From Homarus americanus (Eukaryota > Arthropoda > Malacostraca > Decapoda > Nephropidae): a DNA stretch of 64,000 nucleotides. The notes below the pieces were generated by a model, which was not told the DNA's origin, searched no databases, and saw nothing but the letters and a program-made list of their open reading frames with translations. The stretch covers positions 799,501 to 863,500 of the forward strand of contig NW_024756966.1 of assembly GCF_018991925.1 (NCBI RefSeq), read 5' to 3'. The first letter of the stretch is position 1, and every line of letters starts with the position of its first letter. Of this stretch, positions 48,828-60,689 are shown piece by piece. A program made the position numbers and the translations under genes.

Positions 48828-49315
48828 TCGATCAATAAATCCGGCGATACAACAAAAACTTAATTTTTTTGTTTATTGCGCTTGAAAGTTTTTTTTTTTT
48901 TGTTCTTTATTGAAGAAAACTTTACGAGGTGTTAAAAGAAGTCGTTATTTAGTTACGTCTTTATGTCTTATTTAGCGAGTGACGATCAGGTGTTTTGCTG
49001 TTGTAATTAATAAAAGATGGGATTGATTAAGACCCTAATAATGCAAGGGGTAGTAATTAATGCACAGAGAGAGAGAGAGAGAGAAAAAAGTCGGTTGTTC
49101 GGTTCGTTAGTAGTCGGTACAAGTGGTCGGGTTGGTTAGAGAGAGTATCGGAAGTCATTGTCGGCGGCAGTAGGGTTGATTGTTCGTTTGGTAATTCGGA
49201 AGTGATGTAAAGTCGGAAGTCGGTCCTTTAATCGGCCTCTGATTGGATGAATGGTAAGCATCCGACGACAGACAGCTTTGAGTGTAATGGTTTAGTGGGT
49301 AGGGCTCGTTAGTCG

Positions 49316-49480
49316 GGAGGTAATTTAAGTCGGTAACGAGTCGGCAGGTAATGCAAATCGGTAACAAGTCGGCAGGTAATGTAAGTAGGTAACGAGTCGG
49401 CAACGAGTCGGCAGGTAATACAAGTCGGTAACAAGTCGGCAAATAATAAAAGTCGGTAACAAGTCGTCAAATAGCGCGAG
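49316..49480. repeat. Minisatellite, about 28-bp unit
   Basis: Five to six copies of AAGTCGGTAACGAGTCGGCA plus GGTAATGC, with internal deletions. Confidence 0.85.
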
Positions 49481-49671
49481 TCATTATTTAGTCGGTAGAG
49501 AGCGCAAGTTCAGCTAGTTGGTCGGTAGATGGCGGGAGTTACTAGCTAATAGTTGGCGACATACCAGACTCGAGCAGTCAGTTAACCCATTGGTCGGGGA
49601 GGAGGGGCGGTCGGTCGGTCGGATGGTTTCGGGTCATTTAGTAGACTATCAAACAATAGGTAAGTACTGTA

Positions 49672-49733
49672 TGTATGTATGTATGTGTGTACTGTATGTA
49701 TGTATGTATGTATGTATGTATGTATGTATGTAT
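49672..49733. repeat. (TATG)n microsatellite
   Basis: Tetranucleotide array with a TGTACTG interruption. Confidence 0.9.
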
Positions 49734-49782
49734 GGAAAGAGTTGGTGTGTCGGAGGGTGATGGCCAGGTGACTTGAAAATTG

Positions 49783-49875
49783 TCCTCCTCCTCCTCCTCC
49801 CTCCTCCTCCTGCTCTTCCTCCTCCTCCTGCTCTTCCTCCTCCTCCTCCTCCTCCTCCTCCTCCCTCCTCCCTCC
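49783..49875. repeat. (CTC)n array
   Basis: CTCCTCCTC units with GCTCTT interruptions. Confidence 0.9.
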
Positions 49876-50387
49876 AGGTCACAAACAAATATAAAATACA
49901 TTACAGAAATATTGTAGTGAGATTAAATTACATTACCACAGTGTTATATTACAATTAATTTACAATACATGACAATTGAAATATGTTATTAAAATACATA
50001 CGAGTGAAATAGATCTTTTTAATTAATTGATCTACATAATTAAATATATACTATTGAAATACTATTAGTTAATTTGTGGTGTGTGTGATAATTGCTATGC
50101 ATCATATTATACGTGTTAGTAAAAGTATGATATTGATTTATTGATTAGTATTAACTATTACTAATCCTCATTCGTTTATTGTTAAGAAACTTTCATAATG
50201 ATTCGTAAAAAAATATTAATTTTCTTTTAATAAAATGCAATTTTTTTTTGTTTCATATTAAATGTCTAGTAAATAATTGACTCTTATATTGCGATATCAG
50301 TTATATATATAATTTCCTATAGTGATATAAAGGAAGTTATTATTATATAGACAATCGTAATAATAACAGTAATTATAACAACATGCT

Positions 50388-50447
50388 CCGTCATTAGTTA
50401 CGTCATTAGTTCCGTCATTAGTTCCGTCATTAGTTACGTCATTACTT
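50388..50447. repeat. Tandem 12-bp repeat CCGTCATTAGTT
   Basis: Five copies. Two junctions read TTACGTCA, close to a CRE site. Confidence 0.85.
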
Positions 50448-51371
50448 GAGCCATAATAACAGATATGTGGCGTCTCCTGTCGGTAACTTCCTATTCTACT
50501 TACTGTCCACTAGTGAATATTAATTATTAAGAAACAATTTGTAGTTAACAGGGCCGCTAATGGTCGTTAAGGCTAATGGCAGCGTGATGCACTAAACAAA
50601 TTATGGCAGGCGTGTTAACAACTATATATATATATTTTTTTTAATATACACACACAGAAATTCCTCCTCTGATGTATACAGTCTCGGGTGTATAATTATC
50701 AAATTGTCAATACATGAACTAATCACAGTAGCTACCTGGCCTGTAGTACAATCACAGGTAACCCCTCATAATTACCTTCCTCACCTTCCCTCACCCCCCT
50801 ATGAAACCCCTCAAATCCTTCCACTGTGTTATATAATTAGAAAATCCGTAAAAAAAGAAGGATTAATTTTCCCCCTTCCTTCCCCCTTCTTTCTCTCCCT
50901 ATATACCCTTTTCCCTCCTCCTCCTCCTCTCCCTTACCTCTCTCACACACCCCTTTCTCTCCTTACCTCACCCCATATCTCGCACCCCTCCTTACATCTC
51001 TCCCCCCTGTACTCCTCCACCCCCTACTCATCCTTTCTTAACTCCCACCCTACACTTCTTCCATCCCCTTCCCCTCACCTCTCCCCCTTCCCTGACTGTC
51101 GTGTTGGTCTTGGAGACGCTGATAAAATGTCACACGATAATTGCTCCAGCCTTTTATTTTCGTGTACTTAAAGGTCGAGGTAATTAACTTCACCCAGAGT
51201 TTAGACCGCATGGGAGACTTACGATTATGTTGATTATCAAGGCTGTGTGTGTGGTGTTTGTTTGTTTGTGTTCAAGGTTTCGGACACGGAGACAATCAGA
51301 GAAACGTGGACGGCGGAATGCCAGGTCCAGGTGTAGTAATTCTTGTAGATTATCTCATGTCTTTGTTCTTT

Positions 51372-51375
<4 letters not shown>

Positions 51376-51410
<35 letters not shown>
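51376..51410. repeat. (GA)n microsatellite
   Basis: About 17 units. Confidence 0.92.
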
Positions 51411-51412
<2 letters not shown>

Positions 51413-51779
51413 ACATTGTTTTACGGGAATACGAAAAAAATCCCCAAAAATATTAAAAAATATATATAATAAAAGTATAGACGACAAAAAATATCCACAA
51501 AAAGTATAGACGACACAATAAAGTAAACAAAAGAAGGAGCCGAATAAGACAAAACAGCGATGTGCGATTCCTTACATATAACTGTGACTTCCTCTTAATT
51601 ATTTTGTACTCGTTTGTTCTTTACGTAAATTCTGTAAATATGTTTTTTTTACACACTAGCTGGATCATTGTTTACTACTCGTTTATAAATATATTCAGTA
51701 GCTTCTCGTGGTGGTTGAGTGTCGGTGAACCAAGTAAGGCTTTGATTGTTTCGTTAACTAGCTGCGCCTTGTGGTTTGA

Positions 51780-52140
51780 ACACTGAATTAGGGGCATGAG
51801 AAAGGTGTCGGATTCTATGTGCTTACCGCCTCCATTGATCGGCAATTGTTCGCGGCGGTGTATTGTATCGCCTGAGGTTCTCGCCCTTATAACCCAACTA
51901 CGTAAGAGTGATGTAGTTAATGAATCAAAACTACCATGAAGCGAAGCAATTTGGGAGGCGGTAAGCAGTAATCATGGCAAAAGGTAATTAGCCAGAGGCA
52001 TTGATCAAAAGGAAATAGACTGGCTTTTGTTTCTTTAGACAGGGCGAAATTAGGCAGCGAGGAGGTGACGGAAGCGTCTATTGGCATTGTTTGTGGTTGT
52101 TCCGTCATCTATAGTATAAATGCCTGGGTCCCTTGAGCGT
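51780..52140. other. Non-repetitive island with inverted repeat and TATA-like box
   Basis: Balanced composition and no simple repeats, unlike the surroundings. A perfect 13-bp inverted repeat (GCTTACCGCCTCC at 51821-51833; its complement at 51954-51966) encloses about 120 bp. A TATAAA box lies at 52115-52120. GGTAATTAGCC (homeodomain-type) and TGTGGTT (Runx-type) words are present. A 63-codon minus-strand open frame (51917-52108) matches no family known to me. It could be an enhancer or a decayed mobile element. Confidence 0.35.
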
Positions 52141-52599
52141 CATATCGGTCGGTGTAGAAACAGGATTGAATTAAGTTGATAATTCACTATTATAAATGTA
52201 TGGACATCCTCGTGTTAATAATAAAATAATAACATTTTGTTGTTTTTAATAATGAAGTTTTAAATACGTGACATCTTCATCATACAATATCAAGTCGTGT
52301 GTGGGGCTCTTCCTCCTCCTGTGGTCTGGGTATAGGATTCCACTTATAAAGAGTTCGATCCGTTTACTGCCATTGTGAAGGGTGTTGTTATTCGCTGCCT
52401 CCTCCTCCTCCTCCGTCTTCCTAAACAGGTTTGTGTCTTCCTTTCCCTTAATAGATTTCTCAGAGCTGTGATTTGGCAGTCCCGGGCGTTCATTTTAAAC
52501 TAACCTAAGAGGATGATTACTCTGACGACCTGAGGTGTGTGTGTGTGTGTGTGTGTGTAGTAATAAAGGTGTTAAGCAGCTGTGTTGGGTGTGTATGAC

Positions 52600-53030
52600 G
52601 AGGTGTAGGGGTGAGGGGGGGAAGGAGAGGTGGGGGGAGGAGGAGATGGGGGAGAGGAGGAGGGGGGATGAGAGGGAATCCGATGTTATATAGAGAGGAA
52701 GATTGAAGGGAATGGAGGGGAAGACGGAGAGGGAAGGGAAAGGGGGGTAGGACGAAAAGGAGAGGAGAAAGGGAAGAGGAGGGGGGAGACCGAGGAAGAG
52801 AAGGAGGGGGACGAGGTGGAAGGATGAATAGGACGAGAACAGGAAGGAAGTGGAAGAGGTATAAATGAAGGAAATAGATTAAGAATTAACCTACGATTGC
52901 TTCCTCCCCACCCTCCACCTCCTCCCTCCCCCCACCCCCTCCACCTCCTCTTCCCCCCACCCCCTCCACCTCCCACACCCCCCTTCACCTCCTCCCTCCC
53001 CACCCTCCACCTCTTCCTCCACCTCCTCCC
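52600..53030. repeat. Purine-rich then pyrimidine-rich tracts
   Basis: 52600-52860 is GA/GGA-rich on the + strand; 52905-53030 is CCTCC-rich, with a short normal stretch between. The two halves can pair partially as an inverted repeat. Confidence 0.8.
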
Positions 53031-53078
53031 CTGAATAAAAAGATACACCTACATAATTCACTGCACGTTCAAACCACT

Positions 53079-53083
<5 letters not shown>

Positions 53084-53124
<41 letters not shown>
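53084..53124. repeat. (CA)n microsatellite
   Basis: About 20 units. Confidence 0.92.
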
Positions 53125-53127
<3 letters not shown>

Positions 53128-53774
53128 AACATTAAATTGTAAAACAAATAAATAAAAATTAAAACTCCCCTCCATATCCAACTTAACTAAAACTTCCACG
53201 CTCATAGACCAAAAGAATTAATGGTTCTGAATGATGATTTAATACCACAGTTTGGATTAGGTTAGGTTAGATTAATATTCACCTGGTTGTGTTTTAGGTG
53301 AAGTTAATATTCACCTGATTGTATTGAAGGTTAGGTTAGGTTCAGTTTAAGTTTGGTTAGATTAATATACACCTTGTTGTTGTTGATGGGTTAAACTTGT
53401 CTATCATGCCCGGAGATAATTGGTCAAGTTACTTTACTCACCACATTTTTAAAAATTACATATGCAAGTGGTTGGTATTTAGTGAGTGGTGATTCACGAA
53501 TAATTGATGATTGTAATTTGTCGTCTTTGTTGGTTTAGGGAATTTGTGTTGTCAGAGGAGGTGCTTATGACCATTCTTCACCTTTCCCACCCCTCCCCTC
53601 CAAGTCTCTATTGTTGTTGTTGTTTAGTGTTGTAGGAAGGGATGTGTGGAGGCTGAGGGGTGGGGTGGGGAGAGGGGTGTGGGTGGGTGTGTGTAGGAAG
53701 GGTTGGTGTACAGTATGTGTTGGGAGGTGTGTGGTGTAAGTTTGAGGTGTGTATGTACAATATGTGTAGGGGAT

Positions 53775-53819
53775 GTATGTATGTATGTATGTATGTATGT
53801 ATGTATGTATGTATGTATA
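53775..53819. repeat. (TATG)n microsatellite
   Basis: About 11 uninterrupted units. Confidence 0.92.
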
Positions 53820-54369
53820 CCAACACCTCACACACACACACATCCAATACTCCCCCATACCCTTACACCCTCTCACTTATACCTCACCCCCATACCATTA
53901 CACCCCTTAGCCACACCTCCACCACATCCCTCACTCGCCTAAGAAATCATCGGGTTCTTCTTAAAGTTTTCAGGGAGATGAATACAACAACAAACTATTA
54001 AATGTCACGCTTAAGGGGGGGGAGGGGGAGGGGAGGTGGTAAATGTGATTATATGTTATCCAGAGAAAGCTATCGTCTGGTTAAGGTTGATAACTGTTGT
54101 AAAAAAAAAAAGATATCCAAAACAAACTCGTGTATTGTTGAGAAGAAAAAATTATTGGATACTTTTAGGTTAATGTTAGATTGTTGTTATTCAGATTTAC
54201 AACAACAAGCAACGTTTACAACCTATAAACCAACAACATTAATACAACTCCTCCCAACTAACTACCGGATATTGGTATGTGTCGAGGGAATATTGACCGC
54301 ATCAGTACACTGAATCACGATTACTTTAACGCCTAGTAAAGTGACCTCTAGATCAGGGTTATATTATGT

Positions 54370-54600
54370 TAAATGTTTACCTTGGTCTTGTGTTGTAAGG
54401 TCACATCATTACAAGACATGGGGGATTTATTTGAGCACCTTGTTGTGTCGTAAGCTCACACTATTGAAGCTTATTTAAAGAACTGAACATTAAATATAGT
54501 GTGTGTCTTAAGCTCACAGCACTATAAAGCGCTTGCGATATAAGAAGCTTGAGTGTCGTAATCTTAAGACACCATTGTAGTCATCTCAGGTTAATTACAA
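54370..54600. repeat. Degenerate repeat with GTCGTAAGCTCACA words
   Basis: Four diverged copies, about 60 bp apart: TGTTGTAAGGTCACATCATT, TGTCGTAAGCTCACACTATT, TGTCTTAAGCTCACAGCACT and TGTCGTAATCTTAAGACACC. Confidence 0.6.
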
Positions 54601-55420
54601 GAGTATAGGTTGAACTTACATCACAGGTGTGGGATGTGAGGGTGGGGGTCTAGATGCCATAAAGGATTCATCGTGACCAATAGGAGGAATATCTTCTTCG
54701 TCTTCGTCATCTTCCTCGGGGTAATCACAGCGCCGTAGGAGTCAGCTGACGAGGTGTACAGTGTGTGTGTGTGTCATTCTAGGCTTGGGTCGAGATGTTT
54801 CTCCCTCCTTCCCATTACACACACTTATAATGCCCTCATGTTGTTTTATACCTCCTCATTTTACCCTACAGTCATGCTATGTTAGATTTTACCTTTAATA
54901 TACTCCCTACCCCTTATGTTCTCAAATACGCCCTAATATTCCCTAATACTTCCTTATAATCCCTAATACAATACTTGAATCATGCCAATGGGAGAGAGAT
55001 GGAAGGGAGGCAAATTATACCAGCATGATAGTAGGAGGAGCTTAAAGTGAGCCCCATCATCCCCCCCATTCCTCATAGTTGTGTGGAGGTGTGGCTGCGG
55101 GTAGTCCCCAGTCTGATCTCATTACCATTCATTAGGTGAGATTACTGGGGCTGCCCGTCTCTCGCTCCTGTGACTGTGGTGTTCCTTCTGTTGCTGTTAC
55201 TGCTACTGTTGTGGTTGTTGATGCTGTTATTAATCCCCGTTGGTCTTGATGTTAATAGTGTTTGATTCTGTTTTACTGGGTTTTTTTTTACTTTTGCTGC
55301 TGTTCTTTTGTGTTTTTTATTGTTCCTGGTGTTCTTTCTCCCCTCCTTCTATTCTTCTTCGTGTTTGATGTTCTTCTTTCTTTTCTTCTTCCTATTTGCT
55401 GTTCCTCCTGCTGATCTCAT

Positions 55421-55653
55421 TCCTCCTCCTCCTCTTCCTGCTTACTATTCCTCCTAGTTATGTCGTTCCTCCTCCTCTTCCTGCTTACTATTCCTCCTAG
55501 TTATGTCGTTCCTCCTCCTTCTCTTCCTGCTTACTATTCCTCCTAGTTATGTCGTTCCTCCTCCTCTTCCTGCTTACTATTCCTCCTAGTTATGTCGTTC
55601 CTCCTCCTCCTCTTCCTGCTTACTATTCCTCCTAGTTATGTCGTTCCTCCTCC
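55421..55653. repeat. Minisatellite, alternating 43/46-bp units
   Basis: Five copies of GCTTACTATTCCTCCTAGTT plus a CCTCCTCCTCTTCC stretch start at 55440, 55483, 55529, 55572 and 55618. The spacing alternates 43, 46, 43, 46, so the true higher-order unit is 89 bp. Confidence 0.92.
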
Positions 55654-56105
55654 TGCTTCTGTTGTGAATATTTATACGGCTCCTCTTACCGCTTTTATTA
55701 CTGCTGTTATTTCACCTTTTTTTATTATCGGTCATTTTCTTGGGTAATTGTTATTGTTTTCTTTCTACTTCGTTTCTTTTGTTGTATATTACCGCTGTTG
55801 TTGTTACTGATACTACAACTATCACCACTACCACAATATTTACGATTACCACAATTACTTTTACTACCATAACCAGTAATATTACCCTCAACTACTACTA
55901 CTACTACTACTATTATTATTACCATATCAACAACAACACTATTAACCATCACCACAAATCACTACCACCACTATTAACCACAATCAACCACAACCAACAA
56001 CTACTGGTGCTGGTAGAAGGCGTGATAGTGCTCCCGAGTCCGGATATCCTTTCATTAACCGGACTAGATACCCGAAGCCACTTGTAGTTATACCTCCTCT
56101 AAGCA

Positions 56106-56270
56106 TTTCTTTTTGGGGGAGGGGGTTATTGGGTTCGCAGAGTGGGGGTTGTGGGTTCGCAGAATTGGGGGGTTGTGGGTTCGCAGGGTGCAGAGTTGTG
56201 GATTCGCAGGGTGGGGGGTTAATGGAGTTCACCAGGGTGGGGGGGGTTAATGAGTTCATAGGGGTGGGTT
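56106..56270. repeat. Minisatellite, G-rich, about 22-30-bp unit
   Basis: Copies of GGGGGTTGTGGGTTCGCAGA with variations; G-runs of 4-6 bases. Confidence 0.85.
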
Positions 56271-56286
56271 GTAGATTCTTAAGTTG

Positions 56287-56484
56287 AAAAAATTTATAGA
56301 GGAAGGTAGAGTAATATGTTATGACCTTTGCTAATGATGATACAGGTGTGTTAATTATTCTTGGTTATACCTGGTTGTGGGGTTCAAAAAATTTATAGAG
56401 GAAGGTAGAGTAATATGTTATGACCTTTGCTAATGATGATACAGGTGTGTTAATTATTCTTGGTTATACCTGGTTGTGGGGTTC
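56287..56484. repeat. Exact 99-bp tandem duplication
   Basis: 56287-56385 and 56386-56484 read identically over all 99 bases. The unit is not low-complexity. Confidence 0.95.
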
Positions 56485-56593
56485 ATTACAGGTGGACAGG
56501 ACTCTTGAGTGTTGTTGTGGTTGTTGGGTTGTATTTTGGTGTACTTTACTCGATAGGTTTAAAGTACTGTGCTAGAGTATTTTTTTATGTTGT

Positions 56594-56630
56594 ACACACA
56601 CACACACACACGCGCGTGCGCGCGCGCGCT
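56594..56630. repeat. (AC)n(GC)n alternating tract
   Basis: ACACAC passes into CGCGCGTGCGCGCGCGC, a Z-DNA-type sequence. Confidence 0.85.
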
Positions 56631-56969
56631 ACAACCCTAACACACACTCGTATCTCTCCCCTCCAAGACCTTCCCCCTCTCCTCCTCCCCCTCCACTCCC
56701 ACTCCTGCCCCACTCCACTAAACAAATCTGCCCCAGGACCACCTCCACCCTGCCCTGCCACCACCAGCATCCTCCTACTCCTCCTCCTGACAACTCCTTA
56801 TCTCCACCAGCCAGAGAGAAGCTTCAGCCACTAATTTAGACTCTGGGGCCAAGTCCTTCCAGCGATTAAACCCACCAAGGACATATCACTTAATATCCTC
56901 ATGATTACAATTGCCCAAATCGTCCGTGGTGGCGCCTGGTTGGTCCGCTCCACGCGCGGCGGGTCCTTT

Positions 56970-56973
<4 letters not shown>

Positions 56974-57006
<33 letters not shown>

Positions 57007-57018
57007 CGTTCGTTCGTT
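56974..57018. repeat. (CT)n and (GTTC)n arrays
   Basis: About 14 CT units followed by three to four GTTC units. Confidence 0.85.
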
Positions 57019-57077
57019 TCGTTTCTTCTACCATGTTTCAATTCCTCTCGGTAGATGTGTTTGTGTTTTTTGGATTT

Positions 57078-57080
<3 letters not shown>

Positions 57081-57133
<53 letters not shown>
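57081..57133. repeat. (GT)n microsatellite
   Basis: About 26 uninterrupted units. Confidence 0.93.
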
Positions 57134-57134
<1 letters not shown>

Positions 57135-57685
57135 GGATGGAGTGCGACGCTGTAATTCTTACTTGGGGTTATGGCTTCTGTAGCTTATTTCAGCTTGTGG
57201 AACACGTCTTTGTGGTTTCGTGTCATTATCGTTTTGTTTTTGCCGCTGGTGTGTGTGTGATTCTAATGGGAAGCTGCGTTGTATAAGGGAGTTTAAGTCT
57301 TGTTATTTAAATGGGTATGACCTACATTATCTAAGGGGTTGCAATTACGTTATTTAAGGGGTTACCATCCATCTACTTTGCCTAAAGAGGTTGCCATCTA
57401 CGTTGTTTATAAGGGGGAGCCGGAGGAGGAGGTATGGCAACGTTACCCTCGACCGTAGTTATAACTCCTGCTGCCTATTCCACCTCCTTCAGGAAGATTG
57501 TCTCCGCAGTTTTATCTTGATTATCACCATTGTCTTGTTGTTTTAGGCCAGCGAGATGTAACCACTGTAATATCTGGTCAGCATTCGGGTCTCTTTGGGG
57601 AAATTGTGTGGAATTTATTAGATTGAGTCATTATCTTAGTGGGGTTAGATTAGGTGGGAGTTAGGTTAGGGGTTTGGTGTGGTTG

Positions 57686-57721
57686 GGTTAGGTTAGGTTA
57701 GGTTAGGTTAGGTTAGGTTAG
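57686..57721 (+). repeat. Interstitial (TTAGG)n array
   Basis: Seven GGTTA units after a degenerate GGTTGGGTTA lead-in. Confidence 0.88.
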
Positions 57722-57729
57722 TCTCCCTT

Positions 57730-59420
57730 TATTCATTTGTGGTTCTGATTTGCCGGCCATTTTGAAGTCTCAGTTGGCATTTATTTAAGCTCCTTTGATG
57801 ATATTTGATACAACGTAAAAATTATATAAACGACATAAAATAAACTGCTTCATTTGTTTATGGAATGATTGGTAAGAAATAAAACTAGGATAAACACATT
57901 ACATTTCATTACACAAAATTTCCAATGATAATTAAACAAAATTGGATGCCGTTCTTGTTTACATTGACTAAAATTTGCCAAAACTTCAATTAAATATTTT
58001 TTTGTCAATTTATATAATTAGTTTTGGGAGAGAAAATCTATTTAAATTCTTACTACAGAATTCAAATTTTATTATAACTTTTACTTAGAAAATTGAGTCA
58101 TTACCTATTACTGAAAAAAAAATCAATTCATATTATTACTTATACTTAAAACGAATTGTCATTAATTATACTTATAGGGACAAATCCTATAATTCCTCTG
58201 TTCATTATACTCCTGGATCTAGTTTACTTAAGAAGACTACCCCCTTTCCCCCTCCCCCTCCTCCCTTCACCCCTCCCCCACCCCTCCCTGAAGCCGATTC
58301 CCGGTAGACCCAAGGTTGAGGTTGACGTTGAATCCAGTCAAGTGTGAGTTTCCTAGGCAGCAGAGGCTTCCGTGGGGCTTCCGAGTCTTTCCCAGCACTT
58401 AGGGTTCCAGGCTTCTCCTAAGTGATAATAATCTGGGTCTCGTGGTTGGAACTGTGATTGTGTTTGGTATATTACTTAGGCCGTAGCTATGATTATTAGT
58501 TACAGGTGAGAAATAAACCCTGATTTTTTTTCTAATTGGGAAATAAATTGTGTCGTTTTTATTATTTTTTCCTCGAGAGAAATTCGTTACTGTAATATTT
58601 TCCCTTGAAATTGGGAGGTGGGGGATATTCCATTACGTATGTCTGGTGTAAATTGGTAAATTGGTTTAAGGGTTTCGTGGAAATTTGGTAATCGCGTTTT
58701 CCTTGTTTTTAGAAATTCCTTTTAATAGGATTGATATTTTTTGTGGTATTATTTATTACCTTCTCTGAGTAACTTCCCCTCTCCTGTTTACTCTTTATTG
58801 TATTTTATCTGATTATTATTAACCTTTCCTATTATTCCTCGTTTCATACACAAGACTATTATCACCTCACATGTCCACACACACTCTGATGAATTTCACA
58901 ATGAACACTACGACTCCTGTTGTCTCGGTAGGGTTGTCAAAATCCTTCGTCCGTTGAGTCATATTGTCTCACACAGAAAATCGCCAAGGTTCATTATTAA
59001 AGCGACTTTTTGTGAAGCTGCGAATCCACACGTGATATAGTAAATGTTTCACCGCATATCCCAATAAAATTATATGACTATTGTTTTATATAGTTTCTGA
59101 TTCAACGAAATTAGCAATTATATGACTTCTTCCATTGTTATATATCAACGAAATTATAATATACATCTTATACACGGAAAATACCTGTATAGTTCGTGTT
59201 TTATACTTGCATTCTCATTGGCCGACGTGGAACAATGCTTAATACCCCCCCCCCCCTTTACTTACTTACTTAAATACTTTTCGGATGTGGCAAATGAATC
59301 CTTAGAAGTAGCGGGGCAGCGGTAACACCCTTAATTGTTAATCCCTTAGTGTAGCATATTAGTGCAAAGGGTGGGTGGGTAAGGGGAGGGGAGGTGGGGT
59401 GGGAAGGCAGGGGGAAGAGG
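57730..59420. other. Intronic stretch without recognisable genes
   Basis: 57780-58180 is AT-rich. 58230-58290 is C-rich. 58290-58420 is of balanced composition. A C-run of 10 bases lies at about 59246. Nothing else was recognised. Confidence 0.55.
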
Positions 59421-59598
59421 GATGTAGGTGAGCAGGTAGACAGAGGCACAGGTAGATGGGGATGTAGATAGGTATACCGGGAGGCGGACAGGTAAACGGA
59501 GAGACAGACAGGTAGATGGGGAGGCGGACAGGTAGACGGGGATGTAGACAGATATACAGGGAGGCGGACAGGTAAACGGGGAGGCAGACAGGTAGACA
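59421..59598. repeat. Minisatellite, 20-bp unit with 80-bp higher order
   Basis: Units such as GAGGCGGACAGGTAAACGGG repeat every 20 bp. The variant GATGTAGA recurs at 59461 and 59541, showing an 80-bp, four-unit superrepeat. Confidence 0.88.
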
Positions 59599-60179
59599 CA
59601 CACACAAGCATGCAGTCAGTCAGTCAAGGTATTAACGATCAGTCTACACCCGGAACCATGAGACAGCGCTGTTACCTGGTGTTGATGAGGGCAGTGGGGG
59701 CCAGGTGGTATGTGAAGCCTTACTAACAACACGAGGAAGGCTGCTGGCCGCCACCACCGCCTCAGTTCCACATGTTATCACCTCTTCTCTGTTATGTTCA
59801 CGCCGCCCACCCACCCATCCACCCACCCACCTCTCTCCTTAACCCCCCCACGTCTCTCGCATCTAGAATGTATGCTTGATGGACTTTTTTTGTTTGTTTT
59901 TGTGAGAGTAAAACCAAAAAACTATGGGTTCAGAATCGAGTTGGGTTTGTTGGTAAAAAAAAAAATAATACTAGGATGAAGTTTCAAGCGTGGAGAGGCG
60001 TGAAGGGTTTTTGTACAGTTGGCTGATGGTCAGTTGGAGTCCGGTCGGCGGCGTTGGGTAGAGGAGGGGGAGGGATGATGGTTGGGTCTTAATGAGCGTA
60101 GATAGTCCAGGCTTAAGTCAGGTCCCCCGAGTTGGCTCACGTAATGTCATTTAGGTCATTAGCTAGTGCAGGAAGTGAC

Positions 60180-60640
60180 CAGAAGCCAACAACAGCAGCG
60201 GCGGCAGTGTTAGTCAGTCAGTGCCAGAGAGTGCCAGGGCGGCGGTGTCATTGGGCGTTGTGGTGGTAGAGGTGGTTAGGAGGAGACGCCTCACCATCAA
60301 CCAACTTCCTTTATTATTATTATTATTACCTGTCGATGGTAGACCCGCTGGCGGTAGGGGAGAAAAGGGAAATAATAAAAAAAAAAATTGAGGAAGGTGG
60401 ATGTGTTTCGTGACCAGTGTTGTTCCCTCCGGTGGTCTGAAGTGTTTTTTTGTGTCGGGGGAAGAATCTTTTTTTTTCTTCTACATCTTGAGTAACTTTT
60501 GTCATCATACATTCACACACACACACACACCTGGATTTATAGAAAAGTGTGGGTTTTTTTTTTTTTTAAATGGTGATAAGATAGTGAATACCGATATAGT
60601 GTTTATGTGTGTCAATCGTGCGTCCCAGGTAACAGTGTAT
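60180..60640 (+). promoter_or_regulatory. Candidate internal promoter of a short zfh2 isoform
   Basis: A GC-richer stretch at 60180-60290 contains TCAGTCAGT (60214-60222), matching the arthropod initiator consensus TCA(G/T)T(C/T), and an inverted CCAAT box (60250-60254). It lies about 0.4 kb upstream of a start codon that can be spliced in frame to the zinc-finger exon at 61997. No TATA box is seen at the expected distance. Evidence is indirect. Confidence 0.3.
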
Positions 60641-60644
60641 CACC

Positions 60645-60684
60645 ATGAGGGTAAAGACCACCGCCCGCCGCTATATTGCACAAG
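60645..60684 (+). CDS. Candidate small zfh2 coding exon (alternative N-terminus)
   Basis: ATG at 60645 in a good context (CACCATGA) opens 13 codons, MRVKTTARRYIAQ, plus one base, ending at the good donor CAAG|GTAAAC. That phase fits the acceptor at 61996 exactly: the split codon becomes GAA (Glu) and the frame enters the first zinc finger of the next exon. A stop 15 bp upstream in frame (60630-60632) means the ATG would be the true start of a short isoform. Alternatively an acceptor at 60634-60635 would make 60636-60684 a 49-nt internal exon, starting in phase 0 and able to accept the large exon from the donor at 44217 or 44295. The acceptor is weak, as it lacks a good pyrimidine tract. Chance occurrence cannot be excluded. 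Confidence 0.4.
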
Positions 60685-60689
60685 GTAAA

